DNA from: M3007 sp031425035
GTDB lineage: Bacteria > Bacteroidota > Bacteroidia > Chitinophagales > Saprospiraceae
NCBI GenBank assembly: GCA_031425035.1
Contig: JANPIN010000124.1
Span: forward strand, 23,762 to 87,761
DNA length: 64,000 nt
Direction of reading: 5' to 3'
The notes under the pieces are model-generated. The model saw only the letters and a list, made by a program, of their open reading frames with translations. It did not search any database and was not told the origin of the DNA. The position numbers were made by a program, and so were the translations under genes. This document shows positions 43,602 to 51,865 of this stretch, one piece after another (within the stretch, counting starts at the first letter, position 1; every line of letters begins with the position of its first letter).

Positions 43602-44228
43602 CTAAAAATTAAATCCAAAATGAAATCCCGGTTCTCCGAAGACGAATTTCGGCCAATTATCATCTAACTGTTTAAATCCATCCGGCATTTTTGTGTGATA
43701 AGGACGGTGGGTAATGGCAATGGATGGTTGAATAAAAAATCTGTCCTTAAATAGTTTGATGTGATAACCAACGCGGTAAGTATTGAAAATTTGAAATCCA
43801 TTATCAATTTTTTTGCCGTCATCATTTACAAAAGTTTGCCAGGTAGGCATTACATTAAGTTCGGCATATAAACCTTTCCAGAAAAATCGTTGGTAAGCCA
43901 CTGATAAGCCAAACTCACGAATATACCCCGGAAATTCTTCTTCCGGCTTTCCGTATGATTTGTTTAAAAATGGGTGAATACCATTTGGCCAGGCATATTT
44001 CCAGGTTTTTATTTCTACTGTAATTACATCTTTTCCTGTAATCCGATAGCCTACATTGAGTTGAGCGAAGTTTGGGGGGTTAACGGGAGCTAAATTACCT
44101 AATAAAAACACAGTGCTACCAACGAAACACCGTTTGTAAGTGCTGTCTGTTTTAGCATATTGTGCTTGGAGGTGAAGCGTACTGGTCAGCATTAAGACAA
44201 AACCAATGAATAAAATCTTCTTTTGCAT
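43602..44228 (-). CDS. Outer-membrane protein paralogue A, unknown function
   Basis: 208 residues with a signal peptide (KKILFIGFVLMLTSTLHLQAQ). Barrel-like strands such as QLNVGYRITGKDVITVEIKTWKYAW and a C-terminal aromatic residue (FHFGFNF), typical of outer-membrane barrels read by the BAM machinery. Paralogue B at 44382-45002 shares the signal peptide, the next dozen residues and the upstream DNA almost exactly, while the bodies have diverged. Much more AT-rich than nearby genes. Confidence 0.8.
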   Translation of the reverse strand: MQKKILFIGFVLMLTSTLHLQAQYAKTDSTYKRCFVGSTVFLLGNLAPVNPPNFAQLNVGYRITGKDVITVEIKTWKYAWPNGIHPFLNKSYGKPEEEFPGYIREFGLSVAYQRFFWKGLYAELNVMPTWQTFVNDDGKKIDNGFQIFNTYRVGYHIKLFKDRFFIQPSIAITHRPYHTKMPDGFKQLDDNWPKFVFGEPGFHFGFNF

Positions 44229-44257
44229 TTCTTTCCTTTGTGTGTTAAACGATACGG

Positions 44258-44265
44258 CAAAAGTA
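44258..44265 (-). promoter_or_regulatory. -7 element of paralogue A
   Basis: TACTTTTG on the minus strand fits TAnnTTTG; 30 bases before the start. Confidence 0.5.
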
Positions 44266-44381
44266 GATTGGCAAAAGACTTTAACTCGTTCACTTAAGAT
44301 AAGAAATGAAGCTACACTTTTATTTTTTTAAGAATTCTAACTGACAATCAAACCAACAAACCAACAAACCTCGCAAACCAC

Positions 44382-45002
44382 TCAAAAATTAAACCCAAAA
44401 TGAAACCCGGGTTCATAACCGAAGTAGTCAGGCCATTTATTTTCTACTAATTTAAAAGATTCCGGAACATTAGTTCTTACAGGCCAATAACTACATCCGA
44501 TAGATGGTTCAAAAAAGAAACGGTTTTTGAAAAATTTAAACTGGTAACCCAAACGGAAGGTCATATATAACGTGTATCCATTTCCAATCTTTTTATTATC
44601 CTCATCCATATATTTTTCAAAAGCATTCAAGGCATGAACGGATGAATAGACTCCTTTCCACCAAAAACGCTGGTATGCTAATGTAGGGGCAAGTATGCGT
44701 GCATGTCCGGGATAGTTTAGTCCCGGTGCATCAAATGATGGTCCCCAGGGAATACCTATTGGCCAGGAATAAATGGATCTTTTAAATTCAAAGGAAACAA
44801 CATCTTTATGTGTTATCCTATATCCAACATTTAATTGTATAAACTCCGGGTTGTTTACGGTAGAAAAATTTCCTAACATCAGGAAGGTACTACCAACAAA
44901 CCACCGTTTGTAAGTGCTGTCTGTTTTAGCATATTGTGCTTGGAGGTGAAGCGTACTGGTCAGCATTAAGACAAAACCAATGAATAAAATCTTCTTTTGC
45001 AT
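44382..45002 (-). CDS. Outer-membrane protein paralogue B, unknown function
   Basis: 206 residues from the ATG at 45002, matching the start of paralogue A. Same signal peptide, conserved YAKTDSTYKRWFVGSTFLMLGN and QLNVGYRITHKDVVSFEFKR, and the same C-terminal GYEPGFHFGFNF. Tandem duplicate of 43602-44228. AT-rich like its partner. No known family. Confidence 0.8.
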   Translation of the reverse strand: MQKKILFIGFVLMLTSTLHLQAQYAKTDSTYKRWFVGSTFLMLGNFSTVNNPEFIQLNVGYRITHKDVVSFEFKRSIYSWPIGIPWGPSFDAPGLNYPGHARILAPTLAYQRFWWKGVYSSVHALNAFEKYMDEDNKKIGNGYTLYMTFRLGYQFKFFKNRFFFEPSIGCSYWPVRTNVPESFKLVENKWPDYFGYEPGFHFGFNF

Positions 45003-45031
45003 TTCTTTCCTTTGTATGTTGAACAATACGG

Positions 45032-45039
45032 CAAAGGTA
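45032..45039 (-). promoter_or_regulatory. -7 element of paralogue B
   Basis: TACCTTTG on the minus strand fits TAnnTTTG; 30 bases before the start, same spacing as in paralogue A. Confidence 0.5.
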
Positions 45040-45085
45040 GATGGGCAAAAGACTTTAACTCGTTCACTTAAGATAAGAAATGAAG

Positions 45086-45667
45086 CTACACTTTATTTTT
45101 TTCCAAAATTCTTGCTCTTAATCTACTCAGTGATGGTGGTTTTATACCTAAAAAACTGGCTAATTGGTGTTGCGGAACACGTTGAATAAGGTCTGGTCGT
45201 GCTTGCAGTAAATTCAAATATCGTTGTTCCGGGGAAGAAGTCTTAAACTCGTCAAAAGTGATTTGTTGTTTGGCTAAAAGTTCTTCTGCCAATATTCTAC
45301 ACATTAGTTCAAATTTAGGAAATTTACTGTTTATTTCTACGCCCATATCTGGGTTTGTAACCGTTAGTATGGTATCCTCCACACAACTTATAAAATATTC
45401 AGACGGCGCATTATTTTTTACACAATGGGGTGTTAATACTTCCATTTCTGTAAAAAAGGCGGTAGTTTTTTCTTCGCCATCGATGATGTAATATTTCCGT
45501 ATGCATCCTTGTAGAATAAAATACTCCTCCTGCGATTTCTGTCCTTCCTTGAGTAAAATAGTCCCCTTCTTAACAGAGCGAAATATGTCCAATGAAGCGA
45601 TTACGTTCTGCTCCTCTTCTGTCAGAGAAACGTATTTTGATATAAAGTCAAATAGTATGTCTTGCAT
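45086..45667 (-). CDS. Crp/Fnr-family regulator (cyclic-nucleotide-binding fold)
   Basis: 193 residues from the ATG at 45667. N-terminal cNMP-binding-like barrel (VKKGTILLKEGQKSQEEYFILQGCIRKYYIIDGEEKTTAFF), and a C-terminal helix-turn-helix (HQLASFLGIKPPSLSRLRARI). No cysteine cluster for an Fe-S sensor and no clear cAMP pocket Arg-Ser pair. AT-rich like the two paralogues behind it on the same strand, which it may control. Confidence 0.85.
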   Translation of the reverse strand: MQDILFDFISKYVSLTEEEQNVIASLDIFRSVKKGTILLKEGQKSQEEYFILQGCIRKYYIIDGEEKTTAFFTEMEVLTPHCVKNNAPSEYFISCVEDTILTVTNPDMGVEINSKFPKFELMCRILAEELLAKQQITFDEFKTSSPEQRYLNLLQARPDLIQRVPQHQLASFLGIKPPSLSRLRARILEKNKV

Positions 45668-45849
45668 TGTTTTTATAGGCAGGTTTAAGTGGTGTGAAAA
45701 GGTTTGTTGATTTGAATATTTGATGGTCAGGTAGATAGAATCCGACATAAGAATCTATGCTTCCGCCGCACATCCGCAAATTTAGTGACCTGTACGTATC
45801 CTACGGCTTAGGGGCCGTAAAAAATATCCGGCTGCTGGTAAGCCCCGCC

Positions 45850-46037
45850 ATCCCGCGGTCTGACGGCTTTTTTGCCGTCCGACCGCTAACGGGTGCTCAT
45901 TCCCCAGGTGGAACCCCGGCACCTTACTCGTCAGACGGCAAAAAAGCCGTCGGACGAGATATCCCGCGGTCTGACGGCTTTTTTGCCGTCCGACCGCTAG
46001 CGGGTGTTCATTCCCCAGGTGAAACCCCGGCACCTTA
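45850..46037. repeat. REP-like hairpin cluster (BIME-like)
   Basis: Two 77-base direct copies (45850-45926, 45961-46037) flank an inverted hairpin (45928-45958). Each has inner stem GACGGC / GCCGTC with a six-base T or A loop, a one-base mismatch and an outer stem GCGGTC / GACCGC, or CTCGTC / GACGAG in the middle one. The changed outer pairs stay complementary. The gap 45668-46059 holds no gene. Confidence 0.85.
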
Positions 46038-46059
46038 GTAAGCGCTAGAGTTGGCCAAA

Positions 46060-46366
46060 ATGAGCCGCTATGTGTGCGTAGATGCCTTTTTCTCCAAAAA
46101 ATCTTTTGTCGATGTGATTTACCAAAGCGGTTTGCACCTCATCACCCGCTTGCGCGACGATGCCGTGCTACACGATGCGCCGCCGTCCAAAAAGGCCGGT
46201 CAGGTGGGGCCGGCCCAAAAAGTACGGTGACCGCTTTTGGGCCAAAAACCCAGACCCTAAGCAATTGCCATGTATCACTCAAAGTAAAGAGCAGCGCATT
46301 TACGGAGGCATCATTTATGACAAATCACTCAAACGAATGGTCAAAGTGGCCATCGTTCATCAATAG
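46060..46366 (+). pseudogene. DDE transposase remnant (IS4/IS701-like)
   Basis: Reading from 46060: YVCVDAFFSKKSFVDVIY, LITRLRDDAVL, a conserved transposase block with a catalytic Asp. The frame then breaks near 46200 and continues in another frame as GRPKKYGDRFWAKNP to VKVAIVHQ. Both the N- and C-terminal thirds of a normal enzyme are missing. It lies beside the REP-like cluster. A dead insertion sequence. Confidence 0.8.
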
Positions 46367-46479
46367 TAACCGTAAGCGTAAAAACCTGACCACCCCAAAA
46401 AACATCCGGCTACCGACGCTACAGCCGATAACCGGATATTCAAATACCTGTAAAGTGGTTTCAGGACGGGACAGTTCTC

Positions 46480-48555
46480 TTAGAAAAGAGGAAATTTTCC
46501 AATCACGGCATGCGCAGTAAAATGGCCGTCTCCAAAGAGATCACTAATGTTGATTGCGCCCACCCGCATTTCTATATCCTTGTCCCGGGGTTGTAAACCG
46601 GCGATTTCACAACCGGCGCTGCCATGGGCAGATATTCCATCTGTTTTGAGCATATCGAAGGATACTCTTTCGGTAAACGCCACCCATTTGGCGGGGCCTT
46701 TGGTTCTTGCCACCACACTGGCTTTAACGCTGTCCAACAGGTCCGGCCAGTCCTCCCCTGTATCGGCGTCATCCCAGGAGTTGGAAAATACGTTGACATC
46801 ATCCACGTAAATATTTAATTCAAGTTCATCAGCGCCCGTCCAGTCAACGCCAACCTCGTCATTGATATGTAAGCGAAAGCTTTCATCAAGCGTCATATAC
46901 GAAAGCGGGCTGTCCCAGGTCATCGTAAAATTAATATCGTTATTATTCGAGCGGCGCAACACGATAAAAAGCGTTTCCACACTGCCATGGCGATTGATTT
47001 TGACCTTAGCGTCATTGCTTTGTACCGTTTTAATGGGCGTTTGTGCGTTGTCGCGGAGTTCTACTGTAACATTGACCCGGGCCGGATTGTCAAGCACGAA
47101 ATGGTCGTCATAAGGCGTCTGGCTATAGCGATTGGGGCGATCTACCCGAAAAAAGCATTCATCGTTCAACCCCAGTGGTTGCCCCAGCGGCAGATCAGGA
47201 TTTATAGCCAGGTGTGGCTCCAGTCGGATAGCGGTTTCCGGACTTTCGCCCCGGTGGTGCAGGATGCCATAACCGTTCTTCCCTTGAAAACTCGGTGAAG
47301 TGCCGCGAAAGCGAAGGAAAAAAGGTTCGCGGGAGGAGAACACAGCGCCCTTGGTGAAGCGATGCACCCGCACCGATCCACCCGTCATGGCGGTAGCAAC
47401 AGCGGATGGCAAGTCGGCCAGGCTCAGTATATCCGTCGGTTCCAGTTCGTTTGTAAAATCGGAACGGCGGTAAGCTGCGACTTCCAGCAGCGGTAAGCAC
47501 CATACAGAGAATGTTCCGGCATCTTCTATGTACACCCAGTGGTACATGTCCTCGTCGCGGAATTCCAAGGTCCGTGTCCAGACTTGCGATTTATTAAGCT
47601 GGGTCGGATTATTAGACGGCAGCTTCAGCAAGGGCACGGCGCTAGCAGGCGAACAGTTTTCATTGATGCGGTGCAAGTGCCCGAGCAGCGCCCAATGGTC
47701 GGTAACTTCGCTCGCCAGCCGGATAGGCGTAGATAAATGATGCGCCACCAGGCCAATGTCAAAATTTGGGTTTCGCCGCATGCATTGGTAGTCAAAGCGA
47801 TTGGGGATTAGGGTTTCGGTGCTTCGTTGTGTATAACCCGGATCGTAGTCGGTGAGGTCATTGGGGGGGTGCATCGCCATCCTCCAACTATCGTCGAAGT
47901 CTCCGCCGAAGGTATTAGCAGTCCCTGCGAAAACCTGGTTCAGTTCGCCGCTGGGGTCATCCGGGTCGCCTTTAACGTTTAGATCGCCCGCGATAACACC
48001 GTTGGCATAATGTTGCGGATTGGTACCCGCGATTTTCAGGAGAACTTCGCGAATAAAGTGGAACTGGTCAGCACGAATGCCCATGTGATCGGTGTTATCA
48101 GCATCGTAGGAGGCCTGCAGGTGGGTAAAGGCGATGGTGGTTGGGTCGTAAGGACCGGCTACCCGCACGACGCCAACCCCCTTGGAGGCTAATGAATCGT
48201 CTCCGGCCGTACGCTCAAATACCTCAAACAAATGTGACCCCCCGGTGGGCAAAGGCTGGAATGGTAACTTGGAAAACAACATTAAACCACTATCCTGTTC
48301 GACATCAATAACCGGATGCTCCAACTTATTAACGCTATTTGGATATTGGAATTTTAAATAATTTAATAGCCATTTTCTGCCTTCATCGTTGAATACTTCG
48401 TTAAACACGATGACATCCGGTTGATCGCGGCTAGGCAGGTCGAGAATAGCGCGCGATATCCGATTGGCGCGTACCTGGATATTGAGATTGGACTCCTGAA
48501 ATAGGAAAGGGAGCATCTGAACATTCCAGGTCATGAGTTTTAGTGCTTTTGCCAT
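46480..48555 (-). CDS. Endonuclease/exonuclease/phosphatase-family phosphodiesterase with long C-terminal part
   Basis: 691 residues. EEP domain about 1-300, close to neutral sphingomyelinases: TWNVQMLPF, FNEVFND (metal-binding Glu), THLQASYD, VIAGDLNVKGDPDD and a final TDHWALLGHLH (catalytic Asp-His). The remaining 390 residues are beta-rich, with no family I recognise; one part (DECFFRVDRPNRYSQTPYDDHFVLDNPARVNVTVEL) resembles bacterial pre-peptidase-like beta domains. No signal peptide seen, so either cytosolic or exported another way. Confidence 0.85.
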   Translation of the reverse strand: MAKALKLMTWNVQMLPFLFQESNLNIQVRANRISRAILDLPSRDQPDVIVFNEVFNDEGRKWLLNYLKFQYPNSVNKLEHPVIDVEQDSGLMLFSKLPFQPLPTGGSHLFEVFERTAGDDSLASKGVGVVRVAGPYDPTTIAFTHLQASYDADNTDHMGIRADQFHFIREVLLKIAGTNPQHYANGVIAGDLNVKGDPDDPSGELNQVFAGTANTFGGDFDDSWRMAMHPPNDLTDYDPGYTQRSTETLIPNRFDYQCMRRNPNFDIGLVAHHLSTPIRLASEVTDHWALLGHLHRINENCSPASAVPLLKLPSNNPTQLNKSQVWTRTLEFRDEDMYHWVYIEDAGTFSVWCLPLLEVAAYRRSDFTNELEPTDILSLADLPSAVATAMTGGSVRVHRFTKGAVFSSREPFFLRFRGTSPSFQGKNGYGILHHRGESPETAIRLEPHLAINPDLPLGQPLGLNDECFFRVDRPNRYSQTPYDDHFVLDNPARVNVTVELRDNAQTPIKTVQSNDAKVKINRHGSVETLFIVLRRSNNNDINFTMTWDSPLSYMTLDESFRLHINDEVGVDWTGADELELNIYVDDVNVFSNSWDDADTGEDWPDLLDSVKASVVARTKGPAKWVAFTERVSFDMLKTDGISAHGSAGCEIAGLQPRDKDIEMRVGAINISDLFGDGHFTAHAVIGKFPLF

Positions 48556-48611
48556 GTTAACATTTGGTTGAAAGGTGAAGTAATTTTTGATAACATGTCT
48601 TTTGGGATTGA

Positions 48612-48619
48612 CAAATATA
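48612..48619 (-). promoter_or_regulatory. -7 element of the EEP gene
   Basis: TATATTTG on the minus strand fits TAnnTTTG, 57 bases before the start. The -33 element is unclear. Confidence 0.5.
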
Positions 48620-48876
48620 TTCTAGTATTTGTGTTGTCATAAATACTATTTATATTTTTATATTCCCGCGTGCCTCCGACAGCACCTCCGGAAAGTAAAC
48701 CGATTTCGCTCTCCTTTCTTACGCCCGTAAGCAAAGCGCAAACACCCAGTCGATCACGTACCCTTCGTTGTCTGGCCAGTAGAGATACCGACAAACAATA
48801 TGTGTTAAAATCCTCCGCATATTCCCCCACTTAAAACAAATTGCATCTACATTGCCCCCGAGAAAACGAATTACCT
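48620..48876. other. Divergent gap between the EEP and umuD genes, no further feature
   Basis: The half next to the EEP gene is AT-rich, the rest mixed. TACATTG at 48848-48854 is close to a -7 element for umuD but one base short. I see no recognisable SOS box. Confidence 0.4.
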
Positions 48877-49332
48877 ATGCCCGAAACGTATAAGAACGGT
48901 TCCGGGCCCCTGATCAGATTTACCGCGGCTGATGACCTCGGAGAATTGCTTATAATCCAAACGGCCGGCCTTGTGTTTGCCAGTTTCCCCTCGCCTGCGG
49001 ACGATTTTTTCGAGGGGCCCATCGATCTCAAGACCGAATTAATTCCCAACCCGGATGCCTCTTTCCTCGTGAAAGTGGCCGGTAATTCCATGCGGGAAGC
49101 CGCTATCGATGACGGCGACGTGCTGATCATCGACCGCTCTATCCGGCCCACCAGCGGCTGTGTGGCCGTCTGCTTCCTGAACGGGGGATTTACCGTCAAA
49201 CGCCTGGAGATCAAGGGCAAAGCGGTTCGCCTGCTGCCTTCCAATCCGTCCTTTCCGCCCATCGATCTGGTCGAGGGCGACGAACTCACCGTCTGGGGCG
49301 TCGTGACCTGGATCCTGAAAAAGCCGGTCTGA
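48877..49332 (+). CDS. umuD: UmuD-like self-cleaving LexA-family peptidase
   Basis: 151 residues from the ATG at 48877. S24 peptidase: cleavage site Ala30-Gly31, FASFPSPADDF, catalytic Ser71 in GNSM and Lys108 in FTVKRL. After RecA-stimulated cleavage UmuD' joins UmuC to form DNA polymerase V. No DNA-binding domain, so not LexA. Its stop TGA shares a base with the umuC ATG, showing translational coupling. Confidence 0.95.
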   Translation: MPETYKNGSGPLIRFTAADDLGELLIIQTAGLVFASFPSPADDFFEGPIDLKTELIPNPDASFLVKVAGNSMREAAIDDGDVLIIDRSIRPTSGCVAVCFLNGGFTVKRLEIKGKAVRLLPSNPSFPPIDLVEGDELTVWGVVTWILKKPV

Positions 49333-50621
49333 TGGTCGCGCTTTTGGACATGAACAGTTTTTACGTCAGTTGTGAGCGCTTGTTCGCGCCGGGGCTGCAC
49401 GGGCTGCCGGTGGTGGTGCTGAGTAATAATGACGGGTTTGTGATTTCCCGCTCCGACGAAGCAAAGGCATTGGGCATCCGGATGGGCGCCGCCGTGTTCG
49501 AGATCCGGGACGCCGTCCGCCAGCACGGCGTGAAGGTGTTTTCCAGCAATTATCCGCTTTACGGCGACCTGTCGGCCCGGGTGATGAACACTATCCGCCG
49601 GTTCGCGCCGGCCACGGAGGTCTACTCGATCGACGAGGCCTTTCTGGACTTCTCCGGCATGCAGCGCTACGACCTGGCCGCCTACGCCCGGAAAATCAGA
49701 AAGGCCGTGCTGCGGGAGCAGGGGCTGCCGTGCTGCGTCGGCATTGCGGAAACGAAGGTGCTGGCCAAACTCGCCAACCGCCTCGCCAAGAAAGACCTGC
49801 AGGGCCCCGGCGTCCGCCTCCTCTCGGCCGCCGACTGTGCGCTGGACCTGGACCGGGTACCCGTCAGCGACATCTGGGGCATTGGCGGCCAGTACGCGGC
49901 CCTCCTGGAAAAACACGGCATCCGGACGGCCTACGAATTCACCCAGGCGCCCAGTGCCTGGGTGCGCAAACACCTCACCGTGGTGGGCCTCCGCATCCAG
50001 ATGGAACTACAGGGGACGCTCTGCATGCCGTTCGAGTCGGAACCGGAGGACAAAAAGACCGTGGGCAGCAGCCGGACCTTCAAAACCTGCCTGCATACGC
50101 CCTCCGAACTGAACGAGGCCCTGGCTGATTTTGCCGCCCGCGTCGGCGAGAAGATCCGGAAGCAGGGGAGTGCGGCCAGCATCCTGACGGCCAGCATCGA
50201 GACGGACTATTTTCGGAAGGATCAGCCGCAGTACGGCCGCTCGTTCTCGGTGACGTTTACCACGGCCACCGCCTCCACGATCCTGCTGACCAAGGCCACC
50301 CGCTTTGCGCTGGACAAGATTTTCCGGGATGGCTATGCCTATAAACGGGCGTCGGTGATGCTGTCCGGGCTGGTGCAGCAGGACAGCGTACTGCCCACGC
50401 TATTCGATCAGATCGACCATGCCAAACACCGGCGCCTCATGCTGGCCATGGATGCCGTGAACGGTAAGTTTGGCCGGAATGCCGTGCGAACGGCCGCGCA
50501 AACGGTGGGCGGCGTGGCGAAACTGACGCACCAGGGCAGTTTGTCGGCCGGGTTTACGACGAAGTGGGCGGAGATGCTGCGGGTGGTGGCGGGGGAGGGT
50601 GGAGAATTGCACCGCTCCTGA
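49332..50621 (+). CDS. umuC: UmuC, Y-family translesion DNA polymerase subunit
   Basis: 429 residues. Catalytic acids Asp6 (LLDMNSFYVSCERLF), Asp101 and Glu102 (YSIDEAF); helix-hairpin-helix region DIWGIGGQYA; little finger domain; C-terminal DUF4113-like segment (RLMLAMDAVNGKFGRNAVR). Copies across damaged bases during SOS response. Overlaps umuD by one base. Confidence 0.96.
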   Translation: MVALLDMNSFYVSCERLFAPGLHGLPVVVLSNNDGFVISRSDEAKALGIRMGAAVFEIRDAVRQHGVKVFSSNYPLYGDLSARVMNTIRRFAPATEVYSIDEAFLDFSGMQRYDLAAYARKIRKAVLREQGLPCCVGIAETKVLAKLANRLAKKDLQGPGVRLLSAADCALDLDRVPVSDIWGIGGQYAALLEKHGIRTAYEFTQAPSAWVRKHLTVVGLRIQMELQGTLCMPFESEPEDKKTVGSSRTFKTCLHTPSELNEALADFAARVGEKIRKQGSAASILTASIETDYFRKDQPQYGRSFSVTFTTATASTILLTKATRFALDKIFRDGYAYKRASVMLSGLVQQDSVLPTLFDQIDHAKHRRLMLAMDAVNGKFGRNAVRTAAQTVGGVAKLTHQGSLSAGFTTKWAEMLRVVAGEGGELHRS

Positions 50622-50649
50622 TTTCGAGGTGCCCTTTCCCTGTAAAAAC

Positions 50650-50844
50650 CTAGCCCGTCAACTTCCCCACCTCTTCTTCCGTCAACCGTAACCGTTCCCG
50701 GCAAAACCGGATCAGTTCCGTTGCCCGGGCGATCTTGGCCGTTAGTTCGTCCAGGTCCGTGGTTTCGTCCTGCACCTCGCTGACGATCTGCTGTAACTCG
50801 GCGTAGGCGGCCGTATATGTAAGTACTTCCAGGTTTTTTTTCAT
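50650..50844 (-). CDS. xseB: Exodeoxyribonuclease VII small subunit (orphan)
   Basis: 64 residues. Fits the XseB helical hairpin: YAELQQIVSEVQDETTDLDELTAKIARATELIRFCRERL. Binds XseA to form the nuclease that degrades single-stranded DNA. xseA, its usual neighbour, is not in this window. It ends 28 bases after umuC on the opposite strand, so two DNA repair functions lie side by side. Confidence 0.85.
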   Translation of the reverse strand: MKKNLEVLTYTAAYAELQQIVSEVQDETTDLDELTAKIARATELIRFCRERLRLTEEEVGKLTG

Positions 50845-50869
50845 GGCGAAAAGCGGGATGTAGTTGGTT

Positions 50870-50943
50870 GAGAGGGGTTTAAAGAAAGGTTGAGAGGGGT
50901 TTATAAAAGGTTTATAAAAGGGTTATAAAAGGGTTTAGAGGGG
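50870..50943 (+). repeat. GTTTAGAGGGG / GGTTTATAAAAG tandem repeat arm
   Basis: Units GTTGAGAGGGGTTTA, GGTTTATAAAAG and GGGTTTAGAGGGG; same family as the left arm of the four-helix-bundle element. Confidence 0.8.
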
Positions 50944-50962
50944 CGGGAGTGGCTGGCCGTTA

Positions 50963-51008
50963 GCAATTTATAGTCAACGCAAATGGGTGTTGAACAAACC
51001 CGGATTTC
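50963..51008 (-). repeat. Dispersed repeat ending TTGCGTTGACTATA (copy 3)
   Basis: Minus-strand copy of the repeat at 35931-35976 and 41727-41769. Confidence 0.7.
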
Positions 51009-51073
51009 AACTAACGGATAACCCAATATTCAAAGCAGGCAACCTCGCAAACCACTTAGAATTGCCTGGTTAG

Positions 51074-51231
51074 AAGAGGCTGTCTCATAAGTTCCGTTTA
51101 GCGGGGTTTAGGTGGTTGAGAGGGGTTTAGAAAAAAAGGTACAGCATTGATAATCAATGCTATGTACTCGGACTCTAAGCCCCTCTAAACTTTCTAAACC
51201 CCTCTAAACCAGACTTATGAGACAGCCTCTT
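51074..51231. mobile_element. MITE-like element with GAGGCTGTCTCATAAGT ends
   Basis: Perfect 19-bp terminal inverted repeats (51074-51092 and 51213-51231). Inside, GGGGTTTAG units face CTAAACCCC units, and at the centre AGCATTGAT-A-ATCAATGCT pairs, so all 158 bases could fold into one stem. GGCTGTCTCA-type ends are common on insertion sequences. No gene inside. Confidence 0.8.
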
Positions 51232-51295
51232 CCTGCCCCCAACTCATAACTCATAACTCCTGCCCCCTGCCCCCTGCCCCCTGTCTCCTGCCCCC
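51232..51295 (+). repeat. CTCCTGCCCC heptamer array after the SET gene
   Basis: ACTCATA units followed by CCCCCTG and CTCCTGC units, ending at the SET gene stop codon. Confidence 0.8.
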
Positions 51296-51682
51296 TCATT
51301 TCTCAAACCACACCTTCTCCGTATTATCCGCATCGCCGTTATAGTTGATGAGGATTTCCGAGCCGGCTGGTATATCGCTGAGGCAGTAAAAGTCGATGGT
51401 CCGGGCTTCGAAGTCCATCCCGTATTCTGCGTTGGGGGTGTAGGAGTGGTTGTACAGCGAACCGAAGCCCAGGCAGAGGGCGTACCATTCGCCGTCTTCG
51501 CCCCAGTCGAAATAGTAGTCGTCGAGCATGGTCTGGCGAATGAAGGGCAGCTCGGCCTTGGGGAACAACAGGATCGGGCAGACTTCGATCACTTCGCCCG
51601 CCGTGATGTCGCGGGCGGCAAAAACGCCCTGGCCATGGGTGTCGGACGGGGCGACGTATATGCCGGCTTGCTGAATGCTCAT
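51296..51682 (-). CDS. SET domain protein
   Basis: 128 residues, a bare SET domain. Seen: GIYVAPSDTHGQGVFAARDITAGEVIEVCP, the knot motif GSLYNHSYTPNAEY and AGSEILINYNGD. SET domains methylate lysine with SAM; bacterial single-domain forms have unknown targets. No pre- or post-SET cysteine clusters. Good promoter upstream. Confidence 0.88.
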   Translation of the reverse strand: MSIQQAGIYVAPSDTHGQGVFAARDITAGEVIEVCPILLFPKAELPFIRQTMLDDYYFDWGEDGEWYALCLGFGSLYNHSYTPNAEYGMDFEARTIDFYCLSDIPAGSEILINYNGDADNTEKVWFEK

Positions 51683-51728
51683 AGGTTTGTTTGTAATGGG
51701 TGAGTCCGTTCAAAGCAATGAAGGGCCA

Positions 51729-51760
51729 CAAAGGTATTTCAAGTCGCCTCTTTTTTGCAA
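51729..51760 (-). promoter_or_regulatory. SET gene promoter
   Basis: Minus strand TTG (51758-51760), spacer 21, TACCTTTG (51729-51736). Transcription would start near 51722. Confidence 0.65.
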
Positions 51761-51795
51761 TTGTTATGTGAAACGAAAAGGGGCCGGGAGTAAAT

Positions 51796-51831
51796 GCGCC
51801 CCGCCAGACCATCACAAGTCTGGCGGGGCGC
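51796..51831. terminator. Strong hairpin after the lemA-TPM operon
   Basis: Perfect 14-bp stem (51796-51809 / 51818-51831), GC-rich, loop of 8. It follows the last TPM gene in its own direction, but no T-run follows on either strand, so stopping transcription is only likely. Confidence 0.45.
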
Positions 51832-51865
51832 CATATAATTCCGCATTCCCTAATCCGTATTCGAT

